This document shows, in pieces, positions 16,779 to 25,348 of a DNA stretch of 64,000 nt (position 1 is its first letter; each line of letters opens with the position of its first letter). The notes below the pieces were generated by a model that saw only the letters and a program-made list of their open reading frames with translations, was not told the DNA's origin and did no database searches. The DNA comes from Rhodococcus sp040643435 (lineage in GTDB: Bacteria; Actinomycetota; Actinomycetes; Mycobacteriales; Mycobacteriaceae): positions 1-64,000 of the forward strand of contig NZ_JBEYUH010000021.1 of the NCBI RefSeq assembly GCF_040643435.1, written 5' to 3'. The translations under genes were made by a program, and so were the position numbers.

Positions 16779-18229
16779 CGATCACCGGCCTGAACCACAT
16801 CGACGGCAACTGGGTACCGGCGGTCTCCGGTGCAGTCTTCGAACGTCGCAATCCCGCCGACGAGACCGACCTGATCGGCACCTTCCCGGACTCCGACGCC
16901 ATCGACGTCCGCAACGCCGTGGACGCACTCGACAAGGCCGCGCCCCAATGGGCCGCGACGCCGCCGGAGCGTCGCGCCGCGATCCTCGAAGCGGCCGCCG
17001 ACCATCTCACCGCACGCTCGGCCGAACTCGTCGACGAACTCATCCGCGAGGAGGGCAAGACCCGGGCCGAGGCGTCGATGGAGGTCAGCCGCACCCCCAC
17101 GAACCTGCGGTTCTACGCGGGTGAAGCACTGCGCGCCACCGGTGCGACTTTCCCGGCGCCGGGCTCCACGACGATCTACACCGTGCGCGAACCGATCGGT
17201 ATCGTCGGTGCGATCACGCCCTGGAACTTTCCGCTCAACATCCCCTCCCGCAAACTCGGGCCCGCACTCGCCGCCGGCAACACGGTGCTGTTCAAGCCGT
17301 CCGAGATCACCCCGCTGATGGGACAGCGACTCGTCGAGGCCCTGTTGGCCGGTGGTCTGCCACCGGGCGCGATCGCCCTCGTCCAGGGCAACGGGAAGGC
17401 CGGTGCGGCGGTGTCCGCCGACGAGCGGATCGCGGCGGTGACCTTCACCGGGTCCACCGAGGTCGGACGCGCCATCCACCGCAACGTCGGTCCCGACCGA
17501 CGTGTGCAACTGGAGATGGGCGGCAAGAATCCCGTCGTCGTCCTGGCCGACGCGGACCTCGACGCGGCGGCCGCACTGATCGTCAAGGGAGCTTTCGGAT
17601 TATCGGGCCAGGCGTGCACCGGCACGAGCCGTGTCATCGCCGTCGAAGCGATCCACGACGAGCTGCTCGAGAAGGTCGCCGAGCGCACCCGCGCACTGCG
17701 GGTAGGACCCGGTTCGGGTGCCGCCGTCGATGTCGGCCCGCTCGCAAGTAGCGGCCAGCTCGACAAGTTCCTCGAGTACGTATCCATCGGCACGGACGAA
17801 GGCGCACGTCTCGTGTGCGGCGGCGTGCGGTGCGACGGGGAATCGCTGCGAGACGGATTTTTCGTGCGACCCACCGTCTTCGCGGACACCGCCCCGGGGA
17901 TGCGCCTGCTCACCGACGAGATCTTCGGCCCGATCCTGGCTTTCCAGCGCGCGGGCTCCTTCGACGATGCCCTGACCCTGGCGAACGACACCACCTTCGG
18001 ACTCAGCGCCTCCGTCGTCACCCGGAGCCTCTCGGACGCACAGCGTTTCATCGCCGGGTCGCGGACCGGACTCGTCAAGGTGAACCAGCCCACCACGGGA
18101 ATGGCCATGAACGCGCCGTTCGGCGGCTACAAGCAGTCGAGCACGCAGACCTTCAAGGAACAGGCCGGCCCCACGCTCATGCAGTTCTACCAGTCCGAGA
18201 AGACCGTCTACCTGTCCCCCGACGCCTGA
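16775..18229 (+). CDS. NAD(P)-dependent aldehyde dehydrogenase
   Basis: 484 aa, full-length ALDH superfamily. Key residues are present: N151 in PWNF, K174 in KPSE, catalytic base E247 in LEMGGK and nucleophile C281 in GQACTGTSR. It oxidises an aldehyde to the acid. Coupled to the reductase by an ATGA overlap, so an aldehyde is expected as an intermediate of the operon pathway, for instance from oxidative deamination or N-dealkylation. Substrate cannot be told from sequence. Confidence 0.93.
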   Translation: MTITGLNHIDGNWVPAVSGAVFERRNPADETDLIGTFPDSDAIDVRNAVDALDKAAPQWAATPPERRAAILEAAADHLTARSAELVDELIREEGKTRAEASMEVSRTPTNLRFYAGEALRATGATFPAPGSTTIYTVREPIGIVGAITPWNFPLNIPSRKLGPALAAGNTVLFKPSEITPLMGQRLVEALLAGGLPPGAIALVQGNGKAGAAVSADERIAAVTFTGSTEVGRAIHRNVGPDRRVQLEMGGKNPVVVLADADLDAAAALIVKGAFGLSGQACTGTSRVIAVEAIHDELLEKVAERTRALRVGPGSGAAVDVGPLASSGQLDKFLEYVSIGTDEGARLVCGGVRCDGESLRDGFFVRPTVFADTAPGMRLLTDEIFGPILAFQRAGSFDDALTLANDTTFGLSASVVTRSLSDAQRFIAGSRTGLVKVNQPTTGMAMNAPFGGYKQSSTQTFKEQAGPTLMQFYQSEKTVYLSPDA

Positions 18230-18265
18230 TCGGCGAAGACCCCACACATGCCTGGAGGAAAGACC

Positions 18266-18622
18266 ATGGAGTTCAAGCGAGTGGCCCGATCCGGGCAGGT
18301 GCCCGAAGGCATCGTCCGCCGGTTCTACGCCGACGACTACGAATTCGCCATCTCCCGCCTGGACGGAAAAGCGTACGCGACATCCAACTACTGCTCACAC
18401 CTCGACTGCCTGCTGTCGTCCGGCAAGCTCGTCCAGGACGGAATCGGATGCTCTTGCCACGGAAGCGCATTCGACCTCGAGACCGGGGAGCCGATCTGCC
18501 CGCCGGCCACCGAGCCCATCAAGACCTATCCGTGCGAGGAACGCGACGGGGAGATCTTCGTCGGGATCGACCCCGCCGAGCCCCCGGAAGGACCCCGTCG
18601 ACGCCGGATGCGGTCGGCATGA
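18266..18622 (+). CDS. Second Rieske-type ferredoxin
   Basis: 118 aa with cluster ligands C43-x-H45 (CSH) and C62-x2-H65 (CSCH). It differs clearly from the first Rieske protein of the operon and is a separate lineage, not a recent duplicate. GGAGG 7-8 nt before the ATG at 18266 decides the start over an ATG 18 nt upstream. The stop overlaps the GGT-like gene by 4 nt. It could serve the same oxidase, or another step. Confidence 0.88.
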   Translation: MEFKRVARSGQVPEGIVRRFYADDYEFAISRLDGKAYATSNYCSHLDCLLSSGKLVQDGIGCSCHGSAFDLETGEPICPPATEPIKTYPCEERDGEIFVGIDPAEPPEGPRRRRMRSA

Positions 18623-20217
18623 CCCGGCACGCGACACGAGCGGCGACGCTCGCGACCGGGGGCATGGTCGCGTCGAGTCATCCGCTCGCAAGCCAGGCCG
18701 GGGCCCGTGTCCTCGCCGAAGGCGGCAACGCGGTCGATGCTGCCCTGGCGATGGCTGCGATCACGTGGCTGACCCTGCCCGGGCAGTGTGGCATCGGCGG
18801 CGATGCCTTCGCGGTGGTACGCGAACCGGACGGATCCGTATGGACCGTAAACGGCAGCGGATACGGTCCCGACGGCGGCACTCCGGATTTCTACCGGGAA
18901 CGGGGACTGGACGCGATCCCGCTCGACGGTGCCCTCGCGGTCGCCGTGCCCGGTGCGCCCGCTGCGCTTGCCCAATTGCATCGTCGAGGGGCCAGTCGGC
19001 CGCTGCCCGAATTGTGGGCACCGGCTGCGCGCATCGCCGAACGAGGGCTGCCGTGCTCGGCGAAGACCCGGGCAGATGTGCAAACCGCAGCGCATGCGGT
19101 CCGCAAAGATGCAGGACTTGCCTCGGTCTACACCCCGCACGACCGGATCCCATGCGTGGGTGACGTCCTTCCCCAACCCGATCTGGCCCACACGATCCGG
19201 ACCCTTGCCGACGACCCGGGATCGTTCTACACCGGCACGCTCGCCGAACACTGCGTGGCTACGCTGCAGGAAGGCGGAGCACCGTTCAGCGGCGACGAAT
19301 GGCAGGCCGCGGCAACGGTGGACGCGGAGGCAGCGCTCACCGGCACCTATGCAGGTCACGTCGTGCACCAGACCCCGCTCCCGACGCCGGGGTGGATGAT
19401 GCTGCACCAGGCCGCCCTGTGCGAAGGCGCGCTCGGCACGCATCCCGTGCTCGGTGCGGCGGCGATCGACCGGATGGCCCGCGCGGCCACGGTCGCCTTC
19501 GAAGACAGGCTCCGCTGGTCCTCGTCCGACAACGACGGTGTCTCCCGGGTGCTCGACCCCGCGAACATCGCAGCGGGTCGCGCGCGGCTCGACAGGCGTG
19601 CACCGGCCGCCGCGTTCGCCGTCGCCGCCGGGGACACGACCTCGTTCGTTTCCGTCGACGCCGACGGGCGAGCGGTGTCGTTCATCCATTCCCTGGCGTT
19701 CACCTTCGGAGCGAAGCTCACAGTGCCCGGGACAGGCATCGTCCTCAACAACCGGCTCGGACGTGGCGCCTACCTGATCGACGGTCATCCGAACGAGATA
19801 GCGCCGCGCCGCAAACCCCTGCACACACTCAACGCGTGGATCGTCACCGACTCGGCAGGCGAGTTACGGCATGTGGGCAACACTCCCGGCGGGGACGGTC
19901 AGGTGCAGTGGAACATGCAGTTGCTGTCCCATCTGCTCGACCACGATCTCGATCCCCAGGAGGCGGTGTCGGCACCTCGCTTCACCGTCTTCCCGGGCTC
20001 GGATGCGAACGTGCTCGGCGAGCCGACCGCGTTGCGGATCGAAGGCGACGTTGCCGACGGCGTGTGCGACGAACTGCGCGAACTCGGCCACCAGGTGGAG
20101 GTGCTCGAACCGCTGGGCGCCGAGGGCAGCGCGCAGGTGATCTCGATCGACGACCGCGGAGTGCTGCACGGGGGTAGTGATCCGCGACAGGAAGGGGTGG
20201 CTCTCGGTGTCGAATGA
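18619..20217 (+). CDS. Gamma-glutamyltranspeptidase-like Ntn hydrolase
   Basis: 532 aa proenzyme. The autoprocessing and catalytic threonine lies in AGDTTSFVSVD (T340, aligned with T391 of Escherichia coli GGT), splitting it into a large and a small subunit. The N-terminal ASSHPLASQAG and GGNAVDAALA motifs are typical. There is no signal peptide, so it should be cytoplasmic, unlike classical GGT. Coupled by ATGA to the Rieske gene. It may cleave a gamma-glutamyl amide or another amide, but no gamma-glutamylamine synthetase is in the window, so a broader acylase role is possible. Confidence 0.85.
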   Translation: MTRHATRAATLATGGMVASSHPLASQAGARVLAEGGNAVDAALAMAAITWLTLPGQCGIGGDAFAVVREPDGSVWTVNGSGYGPDGGTPDFYRERGLDAIPLDGALAVAVPGAPAALAQLHRRGASRPLPELWAPAARIAERGLPCSAKTRADVQTAAHAVRKDAGLASVYTPHDRIPCVGDVLPQPDLAHTIRTLADDPGSFYTGTLAEHCVATLQEGGAPFSGDEWQAAATVDAEAALTGTYAGHVVHQTPLPTPGWMMLHQAALCEGALGTHPVLGAAAIDRMARAATVAFEDRLRWSSSDNDGVSRVLDPANIAAGRARLDRRAPAAAFAVAAGDTTSFVSVDADGRAVSFIHSLAFTFGAKLTVPGTGIVLNNRLGRGAYLIDGHPNEIAPRRKPLHTLNAWIVTDSAGELRHVGNTPGGDGQVQWNMQLLSHLLDHDLDPQEAVSAPRFTVFPGSDANVLGEPTALRIEGDVADGVCDELRELGHQVEVLEPLGAEGSAQVISIDDRGVLHGGSDPRQEGVALGVE

Positions 20218-20644
20218 TGTAGGTGCGCAATCCGTTGCACCACGACCGCAAGGGCGGTACGTCCCGGCCGTGCTCGCCGGCGGCACCGTCCGCACGGCGG
20301 GAATGACGCCGCGACGCGAAGGTGAACTGATCCTCACCGGGCGGATCGGTGCGGAGGTCGGCCTCGACGAGGCCCGTACCGCTGCGGCCGTCGCAGTGGG
20401 CAACGCGCTGGCAGCGATCCGCGCGATCCTACCGGAGGGCACATCCTTCCGGCCGGTCGAGATGATCGTCTATGTCGCGAGCGCGCCCGGCTTCACCGAT
20501 CTGTCGGTGGTCGCGGACGGTGCGTCGGACGTGATCGAACGCGAACTCGGTGTGAACGCGCTCCCGGCACGCACCGCTGTCGGCGTCCACACCCTGCCCG
20601 GTGGAGCGCCGCTCGAGATCGCGCTGACCGCCGTCACCATCTGA
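20207..20644 (+). CDS. RidA/YjgF-family imine deaminase-like protein
   Basis: 145 aa. The catalytic Arg (R122 in LPARTAV) and its partner Glu (E137 in APLEI) keep the 15-residue spacing of RidA, so hydrolysis of an enamine or imine to a carbonyl and ammonia is plausible. The GTG at 20207, with GGAAGGGG about 10 nt upstream, overlaps the GGT-like gene by 11 nt. Last gene of the operon; it fits removal of an imine formed by amine oxidation, upstream of the aldehyde dehydrogenase. Confidence 0.87.
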   Translation: MSNDVGAQSVAPRPQGRYVPAVLAGGTVRTAGMTPRREGELILTGRIGAEVGLDEARTAAAVAVGNALAAIRAILPEGTSFRPVEMIVYVASAPGFTDLSVVADGASDVIERELGVNALPARTAVGVHTLPGGAPLEIALTAVTI

Positions 20645-20663
20645 CAGGGCAGCGGCAACCCCC

Positions 20664-21263
20664 TCAGTTCCTCGACGCGATGTCCTCGAGTTCTGCTGCC
20701 AGATCGACACTCTCGTACGGTCGCTGCCATTGATGGACTCCCGCGCCCTGCGCGTAGGAGAGATGTCCGCCGAGAGCGCCACCGATACCGACGGCACCGA
20801 GACCGATCAGAGTCCAGGCCGTCCCACCTCGCGCGCGACCGGCACGGCGCTTGCGATAGGACATGGCCATACAGATCGCCCCGATCGCGTTCGACACGGC
20901 GTGCACCGCACCGACCCGGCGCCGAGGGACATCAAGGACGGAGAAGTCGGCGTAGCCGGTGATCACGGTCGGGACGGTTGCGGCCAGTCCGAGGGCGACG
21001 AGTTTCCGGGATGCGTCCCGCTGCCCGGGCATCGCGTCCAGCACCGCCGCCGACACCCACGATCCGATCGGAATCGTCACGAGCAGAGGATGGACGGGGT
21101 GCCCGAGCCAGGAACCTCGGAGCAGATTGTCGACGGCAGAGCCGTCGAGGACTCGCCGTATGCGCTGCGCGACGCGCTCGGCGGGTCGATCCACCACGTC
21201 GAAGGATTCGACTGCGCGCAGGAGTTCGTGCAGGTTCATGAGGAGGCGATACCCGTCTGCCAT
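20664..21263 (-). CDS. DUF2231 membrane protein
   Basis: 199 aa with about four hydrophobic helices after the signature GHPVHPLLVTIPIGSW, which is characteristic of DUF2231. Function unknown; some relatives are linked to haem or redox proteins. The start is uncertain: ATG 21263 or ATG 21239 (MNLHELL); neither has a good ribosome site. It converges on the RidA gene with 19 nt between stops and may be read through from dnaX. Confidence 0.75.
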   Translation of the reverse strand: MADGYRLLMNLHELLRAVESFDVVDRPAERVAQRIRRVLDGSAVDNLLRGSWLGHPVHPLLVTIPIGSWVSAAVLDAMPGQRDASRKLVALGLAATVPTVITGYADFSVLDVPRRRVGAVHAVSNAIGAICMAMSYRKRRAGRARGGTAWTLIGLGAVGIGGALGGHLSYAQGAGVHQWQRPYESVDLAAELEDIASRN

Positions 21264-21483
21264 ATATACGAATCGCGTCCATCAGATCGACGGGGCAATT
21301 TCACCGCAGAATCGGCGCTGATCCCTCGAACTTCCTCGACACCTCCCACTCTGCTTCAACTGGATTCAGTCGCGCTTTGTGGTGGTCGAGTTGAAGATCG
21401 GCCGGTTCGAGCTCGCGACACCCCACACCGACGGAGATACCCCAGACCTGACGCTGTTCGTCGGGAGCCCCAGGCCCGTACGG

Positions 21484-23688
21484 TTACTTCTCGTCGAGCG
21501 GCTTCGCTCCCAGCACGTCCTTGAGCAGTTCGATCGCGACTTCCTCGGGATCGCGGCGCGTCGACGGATCTCCCGGGGTGGCGGCCTCGGCGAACATCTC
21601 CTCGACATCCGCCTCCGTCATCTGTGACGGGTCGGGCGGCGGCGCGTCATAGCCCGGCCCCGGATCGTCGGGGAGATCGGGGGCTTCGGGCGGCGGGATG
21701 TCGTCCACATTCTCGACGGACGGACGTGTAAAGGTCGGGGCGACGGAAGGGGAAGCTGTGACCACCGGCCGCTGCGGCGCTGCGGGAGTCTCCACGGGCG
21801 CAGCCGGCGGGGCGTTCTTCGCCTGACTCGGCCGGGAGAAGCGCGGTTGACCCGAAGGACGCGAGTTCTTTTCCAGCACCTGAGTTTTCACCGGCGTCTC
21901 GGCGGCCGATCCGTGTACACAGGTGACCTCGAACTCTCCACCGAAGAGCGCCTGCAGGGCATCAGCGATGACCGCGGCGTTACGTGAATCGGCGAGTCGC
22001 TTCGCGAGCGGGGCCGAGTCGTGCACGAGCACGACGCGAGTGCCGTCGACCGAGCGCACGGTGGCACCCGAGAGCATGACCTCGACGGTGCGGCTCCGTT
22101 CGCGGACCTTCGCACGCACCTCCGACCACACGCCCCGCATCTGGGCGGCGTCGGGACCGCCTGCCGGACGGGCCGGTTCGGGCTCGGGCTCGGGCTCGGG
22201 AGCAGGCGCGGCCTGCTCCTCGATCTCGGGCGCGGGCGACGGAACCTCCTGCGCGACAACCTCGTCGGGCGTTGTCTGCTGTTGCGGAGCGTCCGGCGCG
22301 CCGGGAGGTTGCGCCGGTGGGGGCGGCGTCGGGGCCGGCACCTGCTGCTCCGGAGCCTGCGGTGCAGGTGATTCCGGTTGTGGTGGGGCAACCTCACGAG
22401 ACGGCGTAGCAGGCGGTGCGTCGCTCGCCCGGCGTTGGGAGGGCCGCTGGAAGCGTGCCGCGGGTTCGTCGGGCGAGATGGGGGGTGCGGCAGGCGCCGC
22501 CACCGGCCGCGTGGCGGCGCTTCCGCCCGGAGCGACGACGACACCCTGTTCGAGGCGCTCGAGCCGTTGCAGCACTGCGGTTTCCGCGTCGGACGCCGCC
22601 GGGAGCAGCATCCGCGCGCACATCACCTCGAGCAGCAGACGCGGTGACGTCGCGCCGCGCATCTCCCCCAGGCCGGCGTGCACGATCTCGGCGTAGCGGG
22701 TGAGACCGGCCGGTCCGAGGCGGCTCGCCTCGTCGCGCATCCGTTCGAGGACATCACCGGGGGCATCGACGAGACCACGCTCCGCAGCATCGGGGACCGA
22801 TTTCATGAGGATGAGGTCGCGGAAGCGCTCGAGGAGATCGACGGCGAAGCGACGCGGGTCGTGGCCGGCGTCCATCACCTTTTCGACGGTGCCGAACAGC
22901 GCCGCGCCGTCGCCGGCTGCGAGCGAATCGACGGCCTCGTCGATGAGCGCGACGTCGGTGACGCCGAGCAGCGACAGAGCACGGTCGTAGGTGACGCCCT
23001 CGGGCCCGGCACCGGCCAGAAGCTGGTCCATCACCGACAGAGAGTCGCGCGGAGACCCGCCGCCGGAGCGGATGACGAGCGGATAGACCGCGTCCTCGAC
23101 CTGCACGTTCTCCTGCCCGCAGATCTGTTCCAGCAGACCCCGCATCGCCGTGGGAGCGAGGAGCCGGAACGGATAGTGGTGTGTACGCGACCGAATGGTC
23201 GGCAGCACCTTCTCGGGCTCGGTGGTCGCGAAGACGAAGATCAGGTGTTCCGGAGGCTCCTCCACGATCTTGAGCAGGGCGTTGAAGCCCTGAGTCGTGA
23301 CCATGTGTGCCTCGTCGATGATGAAGATGCGATAGCGCGACTCGGCGGGAGCGTAGAACGCGCGGTCGCGGAGTTCGCGGGTGTCGTCCACACCGCCGTG
23401 GCTCGCGGCGTCGAGTTCGGTGACGTCGAGGTTGCCGCCGCCGCCCGGCCCGAGGGACACGCACGACCGGCACGTGCCACAGGGCGTCGACGTCGGCCCG
23501 CTCTCGCAGTTGAGCGAGCGGGCGAGGATGCGGGCCGAAGACGTCTTGCCGCACCCACGGGGCCCCGAGAACAGGTATGCGTGGTTGATACGGCCCGTGT
23601 CGAGCGCCGTGCTGAGAGGCACGGTGACGTGCTCCTGCCCCACCACCTCCGCGAAGGTCGCAGGTCGATACTTCCGGTACAGAGCCAC
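21484..23688 (-). CDS. dnaX: DNA polymerase III gamma/tau subunit
   Basis: 734-aa clamp-loader ATPase. Walker A GPRGCGKTS (42-50), zinc module C61/C70/C73/C76, Walker B with DEAH (D125), and the clamp-loader segment SPRDSLSVMDQLL. A long Pro/Glu/Ala-rich linker (about 430-570) precedes the C-terminal tau region. The GTG at 23688 (VALYRKYRPATF) matches the universal DnaX N-terminus and sits 6 nt behind a TACGCT box, so it is probably leaderless. I see no slippery heptamer that would argue for a programmed gamma frameshift. Confidence 0.97.
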   Translation of the reverse strand: MALYRKYRPATFAEVVGQEHVTVPLSTALDTGRINHAYLFSGPRGCGKTSSARILARSLNCESGPTSTPCGTCRSCVSLGPGGGGNLDVTELDAASHGGVDDTRELRDRAFYAPAESRYRIFIIDEAHMVTTQGFNALLKIVEEPPEHLIFVFATTEPEKVLPTIRSRTHHYPFRLLAPTAMRGLLEQICGQENVQVEDAVYPLVIRSGGGSPRDSLSVMDQLLAGAGPEGVTYDRALSLLGVTDVALIDEAVDSLAAGDGAALFGTVEKVMDAGHDPRRFAVDLLERFRDLILMKSVPDAAERGLVDAPGDVLERMRDEASRLGPAGLTRYAEIVHAGLGEMRGATSPRLLLEVMCARMLLPAASDAETAVLQRLERLEQGVVVAPGGSAATRPVAAPAAPPISPDEPAARFQRPSQRRASDAPPATPSREVAPPQPESPAPQAPEQQVPAPTPPPPAQPPGAPDAPQQQTTPDEVVAQEVPSPAPEIEEQAAPAPEPEPEPEPARPAGGPDAAQMRGVWSEVRAKVRERSRTVEVMLSGATVRSVDGTRVVLVHDSAPLAKRLADSRNAAVIADALQALFGGEFEVTCVHGSAAETPVKTQVLEKNSRPSGQPRFSRPSQAKNAPPAAPVETPAAPQRPVVTASPSVAPTFTRPSVENVDDIPPPEAPDLPDDPGPGYDAPPPDPSQMTEADVEEMFAEAATPGDPSTRRDPEEVAIELLKDVLGAKPLDEK

Positions 23689-23694
23689 GGGCCG

Positions 23695-23700
23695 AGCGTA
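23695..23700 (-). promoter_or_regulatory. -10 box of a leaderless dnaX promoter
   Basis: TACGCT on the minus strand, six bases (CGGCCC) before the GTG. The arrangement and the hexamer are identical to those of the GntR gene at 4146. Confidence 0.5.
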
Positions 23701-23813
23701 CCGGCGAGGGCCGACATACACGGACGTCGGTCCACCCCGTCGGTTCGTCGGCCCCACTGCGGTGATCGGACCGGTTTCGATTCTGCATTCGACCGGCCAC
23801 ACCCTTGCGTTAA

Positions 23814-23823
23814 CGATATATCG
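23814..23823. promoter_or_regulatory. Palindrome upstream of padR
   Basis: Perfect 10-bp palindrome CGATATATCG, flanked by AACG and CGTT, about 40 nt before the padR start. PadR regulators often bind such AT-centred dyads in their own promoter, so autoregulation is likely. Confidence 0.35.
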
Positions 23824-23863
23824 CGTTCTATCGTGATTGTATCGACAAATGAGGAGGGCAATC

Positions 23864-24529
23864 ATGCGACACCATGAACATCGCCGCGGCCCACGTCGCG
23901 CCATGCAGGATCGAAACTTTCCCGGCGGCCCGTTCGGAGCGGACGGACCGCGCCGCAGAGGACATCTCCCCCAGGACGACGAACTCGGCCATCACCCGCT
24001 TCGCGGTGCCGGTGGTCCGGGCGGTGCCTTCGGGCGGGGCGGTGGCGGACCGAGAGGAGGCCGACGCGGCCGAGCGCAACGCGGCGACGTCCGCGCCGCG
24101 GTCCTGCGGTTGCTCGGCACCGAGCCGATGCACGGCTACCAACTGATGGAGGCGATCGCCGAACGAACCGGCGGCGCCTGGCGCCCGAGCCCTGGAGCGA
24201 TCTACCCGACGATCTCGCAACTCGAGGACGAAGGACTCGTCACGGTCGAGAAGGAGGGTGGACGGAAGCTCGTCTCGTTGACCGACGAGGGGCGCAGCTA
24301 TCTCGACGACCCGCAGAACGAGGTCATAGATCCGTTCGTCGTCCACCAGGGCGACTCGGGAGTACCCGACCTTCGGCTCGCGCTCCGCGACCTACAAGGC
24401 GCGGCGCGATCGGTCGCCATGAGCGGTTCCGACGCCGAGATCGCCGCCGCGCACGCGGTCCTGACCGAAGCCAAGAAGTCCCTCTATCGCATCCTCGCCG
24501 GCGATACCGAGGCGCACGGCGGGAAATGA
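23864..24529 (+). CDS. PadR-family transcriptional regulator
   Basis: 221 aa. A PadR winged helix (about 75-145, with LLGTEPMHGYQLMEAI and SPGAIYPTISQLEDEGLV) follows a 70-residue Gly/Arg/His/Pro-rich N-terminal extension that is probably disordered. The ATG at 23864 is chosen because GAGGAGG lies 6 nt upstream. No transporter gene is adjacent, so the target is unclear beyond likely autoregulation. It ends 3 nt from the convergent GntR gene. Confidence 0.88.
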   Translation: MRHHEHRRGPRRAMQDRNFPGGPFGADGPRRRGHLPQDDELGHHPLRGAGGPGGAFGRGGGGPRGGRRGRAQRGDVRAAVLRLLGTEPMHGYQLMEAIAERTGGAWRPSPGAIYPTISQLEDEGLVTVEKEGGRKLVSLTDEGRSYLDDPQNEVIDPFVVHQGDSGVPDLRLALRDLQGAARSVAMSGSDAEIAAAHAVLTEAKKSLYRILAGDTEAHGGK

Positions 24530-24532
24530 TGC

Positions 24533-25222
24533 TCAGCCGCGAGCGAACAGACGGATGCGCTGCTCGCGGCTGCGTTCGAGATGCGCCCGCATGTGCTCGC
24601 GGGCCGCAGTCTCGTCCCGTTGCCGGAGAGCGTCGAGGATCTGCGCGTGTTCCTCGTTGAGCAGGTCGGGCTCGCCGTAGTTGGACGGGGGGCCGGAATC
24701 GTATATCCGCAGCTGGGTGGTCAGCCGCACCAGCAGTCTGGTGATCGTCGCGTTGTGCGCGGCCTGCCACAACGCCTCGTGGAACCGGAAGTTCCCGATG
24801 CGCACCGCGGCGTCGTCCGTCGCGGAACAACACGAATCGTGCAGTCGCTCGAGGCGGGCCATGTCGAGATCGGTGTGCCGGATCGCTGCGGCACCGGCCG
24901 CCTCGGATTCGAGCGCGACTCGCGCCGCGTAGATCTCGATCACGTCCTCCGGGGTGCCCGAGCGGACCCGGAAGCCGCGACTGGCGCGTTCGAGCAGGCC
25001 GTCGTGCGCGAGCCAGTTGAGTGCCTCGCGAATCGGGGTGCGTGAGGCTCCGTAGGTCTCACTGAGCTGGGTCTCGTGCAAGGCGGCACCGCGAGGGAAC
25101 TTCCCGGCGAGGATGTCCGAACGCAGGCGCAAGTACTGCTTGGAGGTTTGGTCGTCGCGACCGGTGGGTGATTCGACGAGGAGCGAGCTCTCCAGCTCGG
25201 CCGCAGCATCCTGCTCGGTCAT
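24533..25222 (-). CDS. GntR-family (FadR/FCD) transcriptional regulator
   Basis: 229 aa. The winged helix (about 28-90, LHETQLSETYGASRTPIREAL) and a helical FCD domain (about 100-220), with the histidine-bearing segment NFRFHEALWQAAHN typical of metal-dependent ligand binding, are both complete. GGAGGGG 5 nt before the ATG at 25222 sets the start. Divergent from the rhodanese-thiM-monooxygenase genes across 126 nt, so it is the likely regulator of that operon. Confidence 0.88.
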   Translation of the reverse strand: MTEQDAAAELESSLLVESPTGRDDQTSKQYLRLRSDILAGKFPRGAALHETQLSETYGASRTPIREALNWLAHDGLLERASRGFRVRSGTPEDVIEIYAARVALESEAAGAAAIRHTDLDMARLERLHDSCCSATDDAAVRIGNFRFHEALWQAAHNATITRLLVRLTTQLRIYDSGPPSNYGEPDLLNEEHAQILDALRQRDETAAREHMRAHLERSREQRIRLFARG

Positions 25223-25348
25223 CCATACCCCTCCGTAGACGCGCCGGTTACGTGTGGCGATTATGCCACTGTCCACGTTCGCATACTTGCGTATACGTTA
25301 TTCGTCGTTTAGCGTCGTCCAGCGAACCCCGACGAGAGGACCGAACGC

